A stretch of DNA of 64,000 bases from an uncultured bacterium (GTDB lineage Bacteria; Patescibacteriota; Saccharimonadia; Saccharimonadales; Saccharimonadaceae), in contig CALHIM010000011.1 in the NCBI GenBank assembly GCA_938030735.1, positions 124,001 to 188,000 on the forward strand, written 5' to 3'. Below the pieces are notes generated by a model, which worked only from the letters and a program-made list of their open reading frames with translations, was not told the DNA's origin and did not search any database. The stretch's first letter is position 1. Every line of letters starts with the position of its first letter. The position numbers and the translations under genes are program-made. Shown here one piece after another: positions 8,720 to 16,795 of this stretch.

Positions 8720-9736
8720 ACAATCTTCAACTTTAATTTCATTTGTTGAAGTAATAATTGTTTGATATTTCGAAAAATGCTTAGTTAATAATTTCTGTCG
8801 ATCATCATCAAGCTCAGAGAAAACATCATCCAGAAGAACAATTGGTCTTTTAGAAGTTAAATCAGCTAAAATATCAGTTTCAATAAATTTCAGAGCTAAA
8901 ACTAAACTTCTGTTTTCACCCCGACTCGCCACATTTTGTGCCGGCTTTTTATTAAAAATAAATTGAATATCATGCTTGTGTGGGCCAAAATTTGTGTAAC
9001 CCAGAATCTTATCACGTTCAATATTTTCGCTTAAAATAGCTAAAATTTCATTTTTCGAAACCTTTTCACCTAAATAATCAATTTTAATTTCATCTTTAAC
9101 GCCTGAAATTTCAAAATAAACTTCCTCAATTTTTGAATTCAAAAGCTCTAAAAAATCTTGTCTTTTAGAGATTATTTCTGCGCCATATTCCGCTAACATT
9201 AAGTTCCAAGGAAAAAGCTCATCTTTCGAAACATTATCGCGTTTCAAAAGATTGTTTCGCTGCTTTAAAGCCTTGTTGTATCTTGCAAGAGCTAATTGAA
9301 AACTGGGGAAAATTTGCGAAAGAAAATAATCTAAAAAATTCCTTCGCCGTGTTGGTGATCCACTCAAAAGTTGCAGATCATCTGGTTCGAAAAGTACAAC
9401 AGGAATGCGCAAATTAGAACTCAAACGTGCTTTTTTATTTCCATCAACAAGGAATTGTTTTTTTGATTTTTGGACAGCATCATTAAAAATAATCGTTCTT
9501 AACGAATCTTTCGAATCTTTTAAATCAATTCGAAACCAGCTCGATCCATCATTTCTTAAAATTTCTTTATCACTCGAGCGAAAGCTCGTGCCCTGCAGTG
9601 CAAAATAAATTGCCTCAAGAAGAGAAGTTTTTCCGCTACCATTAGCGCCAGAAATAAGAGTTGATTTTTCACCAATTTCTAAAATAAAATCAGAATGTGT
9701 TCGAAAATTCTGAACTCTCAGAGTTTTTAAAATCAT
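8699..9736 (-). CDS. recF: DNA replication and repair protein RecF
   Basis: 345 residues. Walker A GANGSGKTSL at about 30-39, an ABC-type signature in the SRGENRSLVLALKF region at about 270, and Walker B IVLLDDVFSELD near the C-terminus are the RecF/SMC-like head motifs. RecF loads RecA onto gapped DNA together with RecO and RecR. It follows dnaN by 7 nt in the same direction, the common dnaA-dnaN-recF order. Length is close to the family norm (about 360). Its DNA carries seven copies of TTCGAA in about 1 kb. Confidence 0.96.
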   Translation of the reverse strand: MILKTLRVQNFRTHSDFILEIGEKSTLISGANGSGKTSLLEAIYFALQGTSFRSSDKEILRNDGSSWFRIDLKDSKDSLRTIIFNDAVQKSKKQFLVDGNKKARLSSNLRIPVVLFEPDDLQLLSGSPTRRRNFLDYFLSQIFPSFQLALARYNKALKQRNNLLKRDNVSKDELFPWNLMLAEYGAEIISKRQDFLELLNSKIEEVYFEISGVKDEIKIDYLGEKVSKNEILAILSENIERDKILGYTNFGPHKHDIQFIFNKKPAQNVASRGENRSLVLALKFIETDILADLTSKRPIVLLDDVFSELDDDRQKLLTKHFSKYQTIITSTNEIKVEDCKITSLE

Positions 9737-9743
9737 TTAAATC

Positions 9744-10838
9744 CTAACTTTTCAGTGGCATCACGATATGAATATAATCATCGCTTTCAGTACTTTTAAA
9801 AACCGTTGGCGCAAGTTTTCCAGAAAATCCAAAAGAAACTTCGGGCGATTTAATTGCTGATAGAGCTTGCTTAATATAGTTGACATTTAATGTAACTTCG
9901 CCACCGCCAGTAATTTCAGCTTCAGTTTCAGATGTACTTTCGCCAATTTCGCTTGCAATTGTATGAATTGATAATTTCGAAGTTTCTTCATCAGCTCGTA
10001 AAGTAATGCTTCCACCAGAATCTCTTGTAAAAACCTCAGCAACTTTAATTGTTTGCATAAAATCAGCCCGTTTCATCTTCAAAACAGTTTCAGTTGATTC
10101 TGGGATTAATCGCCGATATTCAACATATTTTCCATCAATTAAATTGCTCACAACCAGAATTTCGCCAACCATAAATTGAATTTGATTGTCATTGATTAAG
10201 ATTTCAATTTCATCAAGTTTTTCAGGAATTACACCTGAAACCTTTTTTAAAACATTACTTGGTACGAGCGATTCAAATTCTTGGTCTGTTTCGAAAAGCT
10301 TGCGCTCACTTAAACGATACCCATCAGTCGCTGCCATATAAATATTATTTTCAAAAGTGTGAAGAAAAACTCCAGTCAAGATTGGTCGGGAAGTATCATT
10401 ACTCACCGTATCAACTTGACTGACCGACTCTTTAAAAATATCAGAGCCAATAAAGAATCTTGCAGTCGGTTCATCAACAGTTGGTATCTCTGGAAATTCT
10501 TCAGCTAAACTACCATTAATTTTTGATTTATAATTTCCACTTTCTATTGAAATATTTCCACCATTAACTTTAAAAGAAACTTCACTATTTGAAGGTAAAC
10601 TATCAATAAAACTTTTTGTTAGTTTTTCTGGCATTAAAATGGAACCTGTTTTTTCAATTCTTGCACTAATTTTTTGTGAAATTGCAATTTCTAAATTTGT
10701 AGCAGCAACTAGAAGTCTTGAACCATCTGTTTGAAAAAGAATATATTCAGAACTTGGCAAGCTAGTTTTGCTACTTGCAATTCCTGAGATATTATTGAGT
10801 GCTTTAGATAAATCATCTTTTTTAACAGTCAGTTCCAT
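9744..10838 (-). CDS. dnaN: DNA polymerase III beta subunit (sliding clamp)
   Basis: 364 residues beginning MELTVKKDDLSKALNN, the typical DnaN start. Three repeated clamp subdomains are recognisable, including the LTGVFLHTFENNIYMAATDGYRLSERK segment (about 145-170) conserved in all DnaN, and the usual C-terminal end in VMPLKS (family pattern with the terminal MP(M/L)). It forms the ring that tethers polymerase to DNA. The RBS AAAAGGAT lies about 11 nt before the start. It is separated from dnaA by a 500-bp non-coding region with DnaA boxes. Confidence 0.97.
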   Translation of the reverse strand: MELTVKKDDLSKALNNISGIASSKTSLPSSEYILFQTDGSRLLVAATNLEIAISQKISARIEKTGSILMPEKLTKSFIDSLPSNSEVSFKVNGGNISIESGNYKSKINGSLAEEFPEIPTVDEPTARFFIGSDIFKESVSQVDTVSNDTSRPILTGVFLHTFENNIYMAATDGYRLSERKLFETDQEFESLVPSNVLKKVSGVIPEKLDEIEILINDNQIQFMVGEILVVSNLIDGKYVEYRRLIPESTETVLKMKRADFMQTIKVAEVFTRDSGGSITLRADEETSKLSIHTIASEIGESTSETEAEITGGGEVTLNVNYIKQALSAIKSPEVSFGFSGKLAPTVFKSTESDDYIHIVMPLKS

Positions 10839-11203
10839 AAAAATTTAAATCCTTTTTCTTAAAAAGTGGTAATTATAATAATAGGTATTGTGGAAACTGT
10901 GGAAAACCAAGCTTTCACTACTTAAAATTATACCATTTTTTGTGTGGAAAATCAAAGTAAAACTTTCTGAAAAACTTTGTGGAAAAATAACAATTTTTCC
11001 ATAATTTTAAGCTTTCGAAAATATACACAACCAACCTGTGTAAAACTTTGGTGATTTTTTCGGTAAGATTTAAATAACTTTCATTCAACAAATTAGCTAT
11101 TTTTCCACAAGCTTTCAACATTTTATTAAAATATTATATAAATAATGTCAAATATAATAAAGAAATAAAAATAATATTTTGCAAGATGAGTGGAGGGAGG
11201 AAT

Positions 11204-11224
11204 ATGTATTTTTATAGCAAATAA
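11204..11224 (+). other. Tiny six-codon reading frame behind a strong Shine-Dalgarno sequence
   Basis: Inside the dnaA-dnaN gap, the sequence tggagggagg (11191-11200) is followed 4 nt later by ATG and a six-codon frame MYFYSK ending TAA at 11222-11224. A TATAAT lies upstream at 11153-11158, and a terminator-like hairpin follows at 11248-11278. It may be a remnant of a gene, a regulatory leader peptide or chance. I would not call it a protein gene without expression evidence. Confidence 0.25.
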
Positions 11225-11247
11225 ATAAAATATAATTTTAAAAAGTC

Positions 11248-11282
11248 AAAAGCGAACAAAAAATAACTGTTCGCTTTTTATA
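11248..11282. terminator. Hairpin with T tracts on both sides, between dnaA and dnaN
   Basis: An 11-bp perfect stem (aaaagcgaaca at 11248-11258, tgttcgctttt at 11268-11278) with a 9-nt A-rich loop. T runs lie on the plus side, and a minus-strand transcript would also run into U-rich sequence. It could end any plus-strand transcript from the origin region as well as dnaA read-through. Confidence 0.65.
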
Positions 11283-11316
11283 AACTAAACCAAAATAATT
11301 GTCAAATTAACAGATA

Positions 11317-11343
11317 TAAAAATAGAGCCTTTATAGCTCTATT
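11317..11343 (-). terminator. Terminator of dnaA
   Basis: An 8-bp stem (aatagagc 11321-11328, gctctatt 11336-11343) overlaps the dnaA stop codon. On the minus strand the hairpin is followed directly by a U run, as expected for intrinsic termination. Confidence 0.65.
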
Positions 11344-12697
11344 CATAAATTAAATCTCGTAATCCTTCAATTTGTGAACGAATTTCGGCATCTAATTTAA
11401 TACTTTTTTCAATTTTTGAAACTCCATTCATAATGGTCGAATGATCTCGTGAAAATTCTTTACCGATTTGTGGGAAGCTCATTTTTAGCTCGTACTTCAT
11501 TAAATAGCAGGCTGTTTGGCGGGCGTGATTAATATCTTTTTGCCGAGACTTACTTAAAATATCTTCTTTCGAAACTCCAAAATACTTAGCGGTTTTATCA
11601 ATAATTTTTTTTGAATTTAAGTGATTTGGCCTTGTTGGCCGGCTGTTTTGAATTAAACCTTGTGCAAGTTCGAGACTTGGCTTAATGTTTCTAAGTTCTG
11701 CCATTGCAATCAGTTGAGTAACTGCTCCAATGATTTCTCGAATATTCGTGCGATAATTTTCAGCGATAAATTCTGAAACTTCTGGTTCGAGCTTAACTTT
11801 TTCGTATTCAGCGCGAGCTTCCACGATACTTTGGCGAGTTTCGAAATCGGGTAGCTGAATATCAACCATCATTCCACTTTCGAAACGACTTTTTAGCCTA
11901 TCTGTTAAAGTTGGAATACTAGAGGGTGCACGATCACTTGAAAGAATTATCTGCTTATTTACACGATGAAGTTCATTAAAGGTATGAAAAAATTCCTCTT
12001 GAGTCTTATCTTTTCCATAAATAAACTGAATATCATCAACAATTAAAACATCAACATTTCGATATTTATCAGCGTATCCTTGCTTTTTTGAACGCACATT
12101 TTCCAAAAAATCACGATAAAAATTCTCGATTGTAATATAAAGAACGGTCATTTCTGGATGTTTTTCTTCAATTGCGTTTCCGATCGCTTGCATTAAGTGT
12201 GTTTTACCAAGGCCGGAATCTCCATAAAAATAAAGTGGATTATATTTTTTGCCAGGATTTTCTGCTACATTTTGACTAACAAAATATGCTAATTCATTTG
12301 AGCCACCAACAATGAAATTTTCGAAAGTGTAATCTTTATTTAGACCACTAGAATGTTTAGCTTTTTCAGTTTTCTTTTTGATTAAATCTTCAATAGAAGG
12401 TTTTTTTAGAGAAGGTGCCGGGATTTCTTCGGCCTGTTTTTTGAGCTTTTTTGTAGAAATAACCTCAAAAGAAATAATTTCAGGATTTTTACCATTATTT
12501 CGAAAAGCTTTCTTAATATGTTCGATATATTTTTTCTTGATAGTGTTAGTTATGAAAGAATTTTTAGCACCAATAACTGCATGGTCATTCTCTAAAGATA
12601 AAAGTTGTGTGTCAGCAAACCAAGTCTTAAAATTCGCGCCTTGAATTTTAGGATCCATTTCGAGTTCAGCTAAGATATTTTTCCACAACTCATTCAT
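11339..12697 (-). CDS. dnaA: Chromosomal replication initiator protein DnaA
   Basis: 452 residues. The domain I start is MNELWKNILAELE. Walker A GDSGLGKTHL lies at 159-168, Walker B VDVLIVDDIQF at about 212, the AAA+ sensor region ILSSDRAPS at about 255, and the C-terminal helix-turn-helix carries the DnaA signature SRDHSTIMNGV near 430. It binds DnaA boxes and opens the origin. The ATG is only 8 nt after a TGtTATAGA extended -10 on the minus strand, suggesting a leaderless message. One DnaA box (12679-12687) lies inside the first codons and others just upstream, consistent with autoregulation. Confidence 0.98.
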   Translation of the reverse strand: MNELWKNILAELEMDPKIQGANFKTWFADTQLLSLENDHAVIGAKNSFITNTIKKKYIEHIKKAFRNNGKNPEIISFEVISTKKLKKQAEEIPAPSLKKPSIEDLIKKKTEKAKHSSGLNKDYTFENFIVGGSNELAYFVSQNVAENPGKKYNPLYFYGDSGLGKTHLMQAIGNAIEEKHPEMTVLYITIENFYRDFLENVRSKKQGYADKYRNVDVLIVDDIQFIYGKDKTQEEFFHTFNELHRVNKQIILSSDRAPSSIPTLTDRLKSRFESGMMVDIQLPDFETRQSIVEARAEYEKVKLEPEVSEFIAENYRTNIREIIGAVTQLIAMAELRNIKPSLELAQGLIQNSRPTRPNHLNSKKIIDKTAKYFGVSKEDILSKSRQKDINHARQTACYLMKYELKMSFPQIGKEFSRDHSTIMNGVSKIEKSIKLDAEIRSQIEGLRDLIYE

Positions 12698-12966
12698 AAT
12701 TCTATTCTATAACATTTTTGAGTTTTCCACAACCTAAAATTTAAAGAAATAAAAAATATGTTATAATTTTTGAAAAGTAGAAGAATTTTTCCACATTTCT
12801 TAAAAACTACTGTAATATCTGTGGAAAAGTCCTTGTTTTTTGTGGAAAACTATGGTATACTACAAAATGAATTTAGTAAAATTTCAAGTTTAAATAACAG
12901 ATTAAAAAGCTTATGAAAAGTAATCAACTTGATTTTTTAAATATTAAATTGTAAAATAGGATAGAT
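12698..12966. other. dnaA-rpmH intergenic region with DnaA boxes (candidate oriC part)
   Basis: 269 bp between divergent dnaA and rpmH. DnaA-box 9-mers are TTTTCCACA at 12723-12731 and 12787-12795, and TGTGGAAAA at 12820-12828 and 12841-12849; a fifth lies just inside dnaA at 12679-12687. The region is otherwise AT-rich with no open frame of note. Together with the five boxes on the other side of dnaA it forms a bipartite arrangement around the initiator gene, as known in several bacteria. Origin function is inferred. Confidence 0.75.
12833..12861 (+). promoter_or_regulatory. Promoter toward rpmH with a DnaA box in the spacer
   Basis: A -35 TTGTTT (12833-12838), a 17-nt spacer and an extended -10 TGG-TATACT (12856-12861). 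A DnaA box (12841-12849) fills most of the spacer, so bound DnaA would block polymerase. A second TAAAAT lies close to the rpmH start (about 12952-12957), so two promoters are possible. Confidence 0.6.
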
Positions 12967-13104
12967 ATGCCAAAAAGAACACATCAACCACATAAACGAC
13001 ATCGTGCGAAAACTCACGGTTTTCGAAATAAGATGTCTTCAAAGGCTGGAATTAAAGTTCTAAAACGACGCCGACTAAAAGGCCGAAAACGACTTACAGT
13101 CTAA
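12967..13104 (+). CDS. rpmH: 50S ribosomal protein L34
   Basis: 45 residues beginning [19 protein letters not shown]. The Arg/Lys-rich composition and the motifs KRTxQPxxRxRxxxHGFRxRM and GRxxLxxRRxKGRxxLxV-like end are diagnostic of L34. It is divergent from dnaA, as in many bacteria. Unusually, rnpA and yidC, its normal downstream neighbours, lie 18.5 kb away at 31.5 kb. It is followed by its own terminator. Confidence 0.96.
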   Translation: MPKRTHQPHKRHRAKTHGFRNKMSSKAGIKVLKRRRLKGRKRLTV

Positions 13105-13113
13105 AAAATAATC

Positions 13114-13140
13114 TCACTCCAAGCGAGTGATTTTATTTTT
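13114..13140 (+). terminator. Terminator of rpmH
   Basis: Stem tcactc (13114-13119) / gagtga (13125-13130), loop caagc, then a T-rich tail. The stem sequence resembles the longer terminator at 56959-56988. Confidence 0.75.
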
Positions 13141-13201
13141 ACTTGATTTTACATTACGTTTATGCTAAAATATTTTGGACATTTTAGGAAAGGAGGATGG
13201 A

Positions 13202-14212
13202 ATGAGAAAAAGTTTAATTATTGGTTTTTTCGCTTTTTTTATCGCTCTCATTTTTTCAAAAAATACTTTTGCGGAAGATAAAAAGATCTATATCTCGCGA
13301 GTTTACGCTACTGATTCGAAGGAATTTGTTGAACTTTTTAATAGTGGTGAAGATTATAAATTTAAAGAAATTTCGCTTAAAAATAATCAAAAACAAATTG
13401 AAATTGCGAAAATTCAAAATGGAATTTTTAAATCGCAAGAATATATGACTTTTGCGCAAAATGCTCAGAATTCTGATGTGAAATTTAAGGAAGAATTTCG
13501 AAATATTGATACTATCAGTCAGCAACCTATTTTAGGGCTTTATATTGATGGCGAATTAAAAGATTATATTTGTTCTGATGAAAAGAGATGTATTAAGGGG
13601 TTAGTTAAAAATTCAACTGATTTAAAACCTAGCAATAAGGGCGTTGAGAAAATTGCTGTTTCGAAAGCTGAGATACTCAAAAATGGCGATAAGATGAACG
13701 CTGTTGAAGCTCGAAAAAATTATAATTTTGGTTTACGAAATCTTGATAATTATTCACCAAGATTTGGTGGATTAAAGCTTGAAAAAACAGAAAATTTAAA
13801 CGATAAAAAAGATGAATTAGAAAAAAAACCTGAAGCTCCTAAAAGAGAAGATGAAGCTGAAGATAAAAAAGTTTTAAATCCTGAAGATAAGGATTCTGAA
13901 AAGGGAAAAGAAGAAAATAAAGCTAATATAGATGAAGAAAAAAGTATTTTTAAAGATTCAAATAATTTTAAAAATGAGAAAAATATAGTTTTTAGCCAAG
14001 ATAAGCAACCAGAACCGCCAGAAAAAAATACTAAAAATGATATTTTATCAAATAATGAAATAGATAATCTAAAGAATCGGGGGCGAATTTTAGCGCCAAA
14101 TACTGGATTTTTGAAAACTGAAAATAATAATTTTGTTTTAAATTTGATGTTCTTAGATATTTTTGAAGTTGCAATTTTAATAAAAAGAAAGTTTTTAAAT
14201 GAAGATTTCTAG
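13202..14212 (+). CDS. Secreted lamin-tail-like (LTD) domain surface protein
   Basis: 336 residues from ATG 13202, chosen because aggaaaggagg (13187-13197) is the right distance upstream; an in-frame ATG at 13175 has no RBS. Signal peptide 1 to about 24 (MRKSLIIGFFAFFIALIF, then a probable cut after FA). Residues about 25-110 fit a lamin-tail-like beta sandwich, with ISRVYATDSKEFVELFNSG matching the strand-turn pattern of LTD domains. A Lys/Glu-rich, low-complexity region (about 190-290) is followed by a hydrophobic stretch near the C-terminus (about 310-328). Probably a wall- or membrane-associated surface protein. It overlaps the next gene by 14 nt. Function unknown. Confidence 0.7.
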   Translation: MRKSLIIGFFAFFIALIFSKNTFAEDKKIYISRVYATDSKEFVELFNSGEDYKFKEISLKNNQKQIEIAKIQNGIFKSQEYMTFAQNAQNSDVKFKEEFRNIDTISQQPILGLYIDGELKDYICSDEKRCIKGLVKNSTDLKPSNKGVEKIAVSKAEILKNGDKMNAVEARKNYNFGLRNLDNYSPRFGGLKLEKTENLNDKKDELEKKPEAPKREDEAEDKKVLNPEDKDSEKGKEENKANIDEEKSIFKDSNNFKNEKNIVFSQDKQPEPPEKNTKNDILSNNEIDNLKNRGRILAPNTGFLKTENNNFVLNLMFLDIFEVAILIKRKFLNEDF

Positions 14213-15662
14213 AATTATTTTTTTGAGTATTTTTCTTACGCTTTTTTTGGGATTTTTAAATAAAACTCAAGCTTTAAATACGCAAAATATTTTAATTTCA
14301 AAAGTTTCGAATTCAATGCTTGAAATCTCAAATTTTGGTGAAGATTTTCAGTTTTCGAAAATTGAAATTATCCAGAATAATCAAAATATTGGTGAAATTT
14401 CGAACGGAATTTTTTTAAAAAAAGCACAAATATTATTTAGCGAAAAAGATGGTGATGGAAAAATCTTGAGTCAAGATTTATTGAGTGAACAGATTGAGCT
14501 TAAAATTGATGGCAAAAAAGTTGATTTTTTATGTGCAGAAAATATGAAGTGCGAAGAAAAAAATGCGCCAGAAATTACTAAAAATGATATTTTAATTCGT
14601 AATTTTAATAAAGATATTTTTGAAATTTCACAAAAAAAAGTGATTTTTAGTTCTGGCGGATTAGCTGAAATTGAAGAAGATTTTTGTGAAAATTTACAAA
14701 TTAGCGAAGTTTTAATTAATTCAAATGAGCAGTTTTTAGAGCTAAAAAATACTAAAAATCAGAAAATTTTACTTAAAAAATGTGGAATTGAAATTTATGC
14801 AGGAAATAATAAAGAGCCACAAAAAATAAACTTTAAAGATGTAGAGATTTTACCGAATGATTTTTTAACAATTAATTTTAATAGTAAAAATAGTTTTAAA
14901 TTTTCGAAAACTGGCAATAATAAAATTATTCTTTTAAATTCAAAAAAACAAGAAATTCAAAGCGTCGAATTGAAGGGTTCAAAGAAGAATTTAAGCTGGA
15001 TTTTTGATGGAGAAGAATGGAAACAAAGCTTTAAAATAACAAAAAATAGTGAAAATATTCTTCAAGTTTGTGAAGATGGATTCTTTTCGAACACTGAAAA
15101 TCATTGTGAAAAAAATAAAAAAACTTGCCAAGCAGGATATTTTTTAAACGAAGAAACTGATCGTTGTAATAAGATTAAAGAAGAAAATCAAGAAAAAAAA
15201 TGTGAAAATGGTTATTTCTTAAATCTTGAAACGAATCGATGCAATAAAATTTTGGTAGAAAAAGCTACATTGGAATGCCATGAAGGTTATGAGCGTAATT
15301 TAGAAACTAACAGGTGTCGAAAAATTTCAAGTGCAATAGTTTCGAAAAAAGATGTTTTATGTACTCCAGGATATACACGAAATCCTGAAACGAATCGTTG
15401 TAGAAAAAACAGTAATGAAGTTAAAAAAGAATTAGCGCCTTGTAAAGATGGATATGAGAGAAATGAAGAGACGAATCGTTGCAGAAAAGTTGTAAAAAAT
15501 AGTGGTGCTAGTGATGGTGTAAAAAAAGAGGAAGAAAATTCTAAACAGGCCGAATTCACGGGTTGGTGGATTATCGCTGTTGTGATTTTAGTATTTTTAG
15601 CAATTTTATTTTTCGAATTTCGAAAAGATATTTTTGCGAAATTTTCAAAAGGTAAAAAATGA
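14199..15662 (+). CDS. LTD-like surface protein with six cysteine-pair repeats and C-terminal membrane anchor
   Basis: 487 residues. Signal peptide 1 to about 26; an LTD-like N-region related to the preceding protein (about 30-110); a second beta-rich region (about 165-275). Then come six units of pattern C-x2-G-[YF]-x2-N-x-E-T-[ND]-R-C-x-K (about 290-430), the first degenerate and the rest very similar to each other. A C-terminal transmembrane helix (WWIIAVVILVFLAILFF) and a short basic tail follow. Cysteine pairs spaced this regularly suggest disulfide-stapled stalk modules outside the cell. A DsbA-like oxidoreductase at 57 kb could make such bonds. It overlaps ruvC by 4 nt (ATGA). Not recognised as a named family. 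Confidence 0.75.
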   Translation: MKISRIIFLSIFLTLFLGFLNKTQALNTQNILISKVSNSMLEISNFGEDFQFSKIEIIQNNQNIGEISNGIFLKKAQILFSEKDGDGKILSQDLLSEQIELKIDGKKVDFLCAENMKCEEKNAPEITKNDILIRNFNKDIFEISQKKVIFSSGGLAEIEEDFCENLQISEVLINSNEQFLELKNTKNQKILLKKCGIEIYAGNNKEPQKINFKDVEILPNDFLTINFNSKNSFKFSKTGNNKIILLNSKKQEIQSVELKGSKKNLSWIFDGEEWKQSFKITKNSENILQVCEDGFFSNTENHCEKNKKTCQAGYFLNEETDRCNKIKEENQEKKCENGYFLNLETNRCNKILVEKATLECHEGYERNLETNRCRKISSAIVSKKDVLCTPGYTRNPETNRCRKNSNEVKKELAPCKDGYERNEETNRCRKVVKNSGASDGVKKEEENSKQAEFTGWWIIAVVILVFLAILFFEFRKDIFAKFSKGKK

Positions 15663-16144
15663 AAAAGAGGCGAATTCTAGGAATTGACCCCGGAACTGGA
15701 ATTTTGGGTTTCGGCGTTGTAGATTGCCAGATTGGTAAGCCTTTAAAAATGGTAACTGGTGGTGTTATTTCAACTCCGGCTCATACACCAATTGAAATTC
15801 GGCTTGAAGAAATTTATAATGGCTTGAAAGAGATTATTGAAGAAACTAATCCAGATGAAGTTTCAATTGAAAAACTATTTTTTTCGAAAAACGTAACAAC
15901 AGCTATTTCAGTCGCTCAGGCTCGTGGTGTAGCTATTTTAGTAGCTCAACAATCAAAAATTCCAATTGCAGAATATACTCCAAATCAGATTAAACAAACT
16001 TTAACAGGTTATGGTGGAGCTAATAAAAAGCAAATGCAGGAAATGGTGCGTTCGAATTTAAATTTGGCTGAAATTCCGAAGCCAGATGATGCAGCTGATG
16101 CGCTTGCTGCTGCAATTACGCATTTTTATATGACGCGTATTTAA
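15659..16144 (+). CDS. ruvC: Holliday junction resolvase RuvC
   Basis: 161 residues. GIDPGTGILGFGV at the N-terminus carries the first catalytic Asp, VSIEKLFF (about 69) the Glu, and DDAADALAAAI near the C-terminus the remaining acidic residues of the RNase H-like fold. It cuts four-way DNA junctions after branch migration by RuvAB. Start ATG overlaps the previous stop as ATGA. ruvA follows 30 nt later. Confidence 0.97.
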   Translation: MKKRRILGIDPGTGILGFGVVDCQIGKPLKMVTGGVISTPAHTPIEIRLEEIYNGLKEIIEETNPDEVSIEKLFFSKNVTTAISVAQARGVAILVAQQSKIPIAEYTPNQIKQTLTGYGGANKKQMQEMVRSNLNLAEIPKPDDAADALAAAITHFYMTRI

Positions 16145-16174
16145 AACTTAAAGAGTTTATGGTAAAATAAATTA

Positions 16175-16750
16175 ATGATTGCACATATTTCTGGAAAAAT
16201 TGTTGAAAAATTTGCTGGTAGCGTGATTGTGGATGTTGCTGGTGTTGGATATGAAGTTATCGTTCCCACAAATGAGTTCGAACGAGCAGTTCTTGGTGAT
16301 GATATTAAATTTTACACATATCATAATATTACCGATAGAAGTCAAGAACTTTTTGGTTTTTCGAGTTTGGCGGCTAAAAAACTTTTCGAACTTTTAATTA
16401 CCGTTCAAGGAATTGGTCCAAGATCTGGAATTGCAATTATGAGTTTAGGCGAAACTGAAGATGTTCGAAATTCGATTGCTTGCGAAGACGCAAAATTTAT
16501 CCAAAAAGCATCTGGAGTCGGTAAGAAATCAGCCGAGCGTGTAATTTTAGATTTAAAAGATAAAGTTGGAATGGCAATTTCGAAACCTGATGGAGTTGGT
16601 GATAGCATTATCCTAGCTTCAGATGAGGCTTTAGAAGCTCTGATTGCTCTTGGATTTAATTTAAATGATGCAACAAAAGCATTAGAGCAGATCCCTCGTG
16701 ATTTACCAACTGAAGAACGTATTACTTTGGCACTAAAAACTGGAATTTAA
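16175..16750 (+). CDS. ruvA: Holliday junction branch-migration protein RuvA
   Basis: 191 residues starting MIAHISGKIVEK, the standard RuvA start. Helix-hairpin-helix regions (VQGIGPRSGIAIM, about 71-83, and SGVGKKSAERVILDL, about 106-120) bind the junction. The C-terminal domain (EALIALGFNLNDATKAL) contacts RuvB. Extended -10 TGG-TAAAAT at 16163-16168 ends 6 nt before ATG, which predicts a leaderless message. The gene contains TTCGAA in all three codon frames (16277, 16385, 16464, 16579). Confidence 0.97.
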   Translation: MIAHISGKIVEKFAGSVIVDVAGVGYEVIVPTNEFERAVLGDDIKFYTYHNITDRSQELFGFSSLAAKKLFELLITVQGIGPRSGIAIMSLGETEDVRNSIACEDAKFIQKASGVGKKSAERVILDLKDKVGMAISKPDGVGDSIILASDEALEALIALGFNLNDATKALEQIPRDLPTEERITLALKTGI

Positions 16751-16765
16751 TTAAAAAAGAAAAAA

Positions 16766-16795
16766 GCCGCACATTTTGTGCGACTATTTTTTATT
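16766..16795. terminator. Terminator shared by ruvA and the converging orphan gene
   Basis: Stem cgcaca (16768-16773) / tgtgcg (16777-16782), extendable by flanking bases. It is preceded by an A run and followed by a T run, so it can work in both directions. The stop of the minus-strand gene lies at its right edge. Confidence 0.8.

Larger units (their letters stand above)
10839..11338. other. dnaA-dnaN intergenic region with DnaA-box cluster (candidate oriC part)
   Basis: 500 bp without a recognisable gene and very AT-rich. Five 9-mers match the DnaA-box form TGTGGAAAM/TTTTCCACA: 10889-10897, 10898-10906 (directly abutting), 10943-10951 and 10978-10986 in one orientation, and 11101-11109 in the opposite one. 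A near-match TTTTCCATA lies near 10994. AT-only stretches around 11120-11180 could serve as the unwinding element. The right end holds dnaA terminator hairpins. A second set of boxes lies beyond dnaA (12679-12849). Assignment as origin is inference from box density and gene order. Confidence 0.7.

Noticed and set aside
13175..13201. Earlier ATG for the first LTD-like protein
   Set aside because: The RBS aggaaaggagg lies inside this extension, and the signal peptide begins naturally at 13202.
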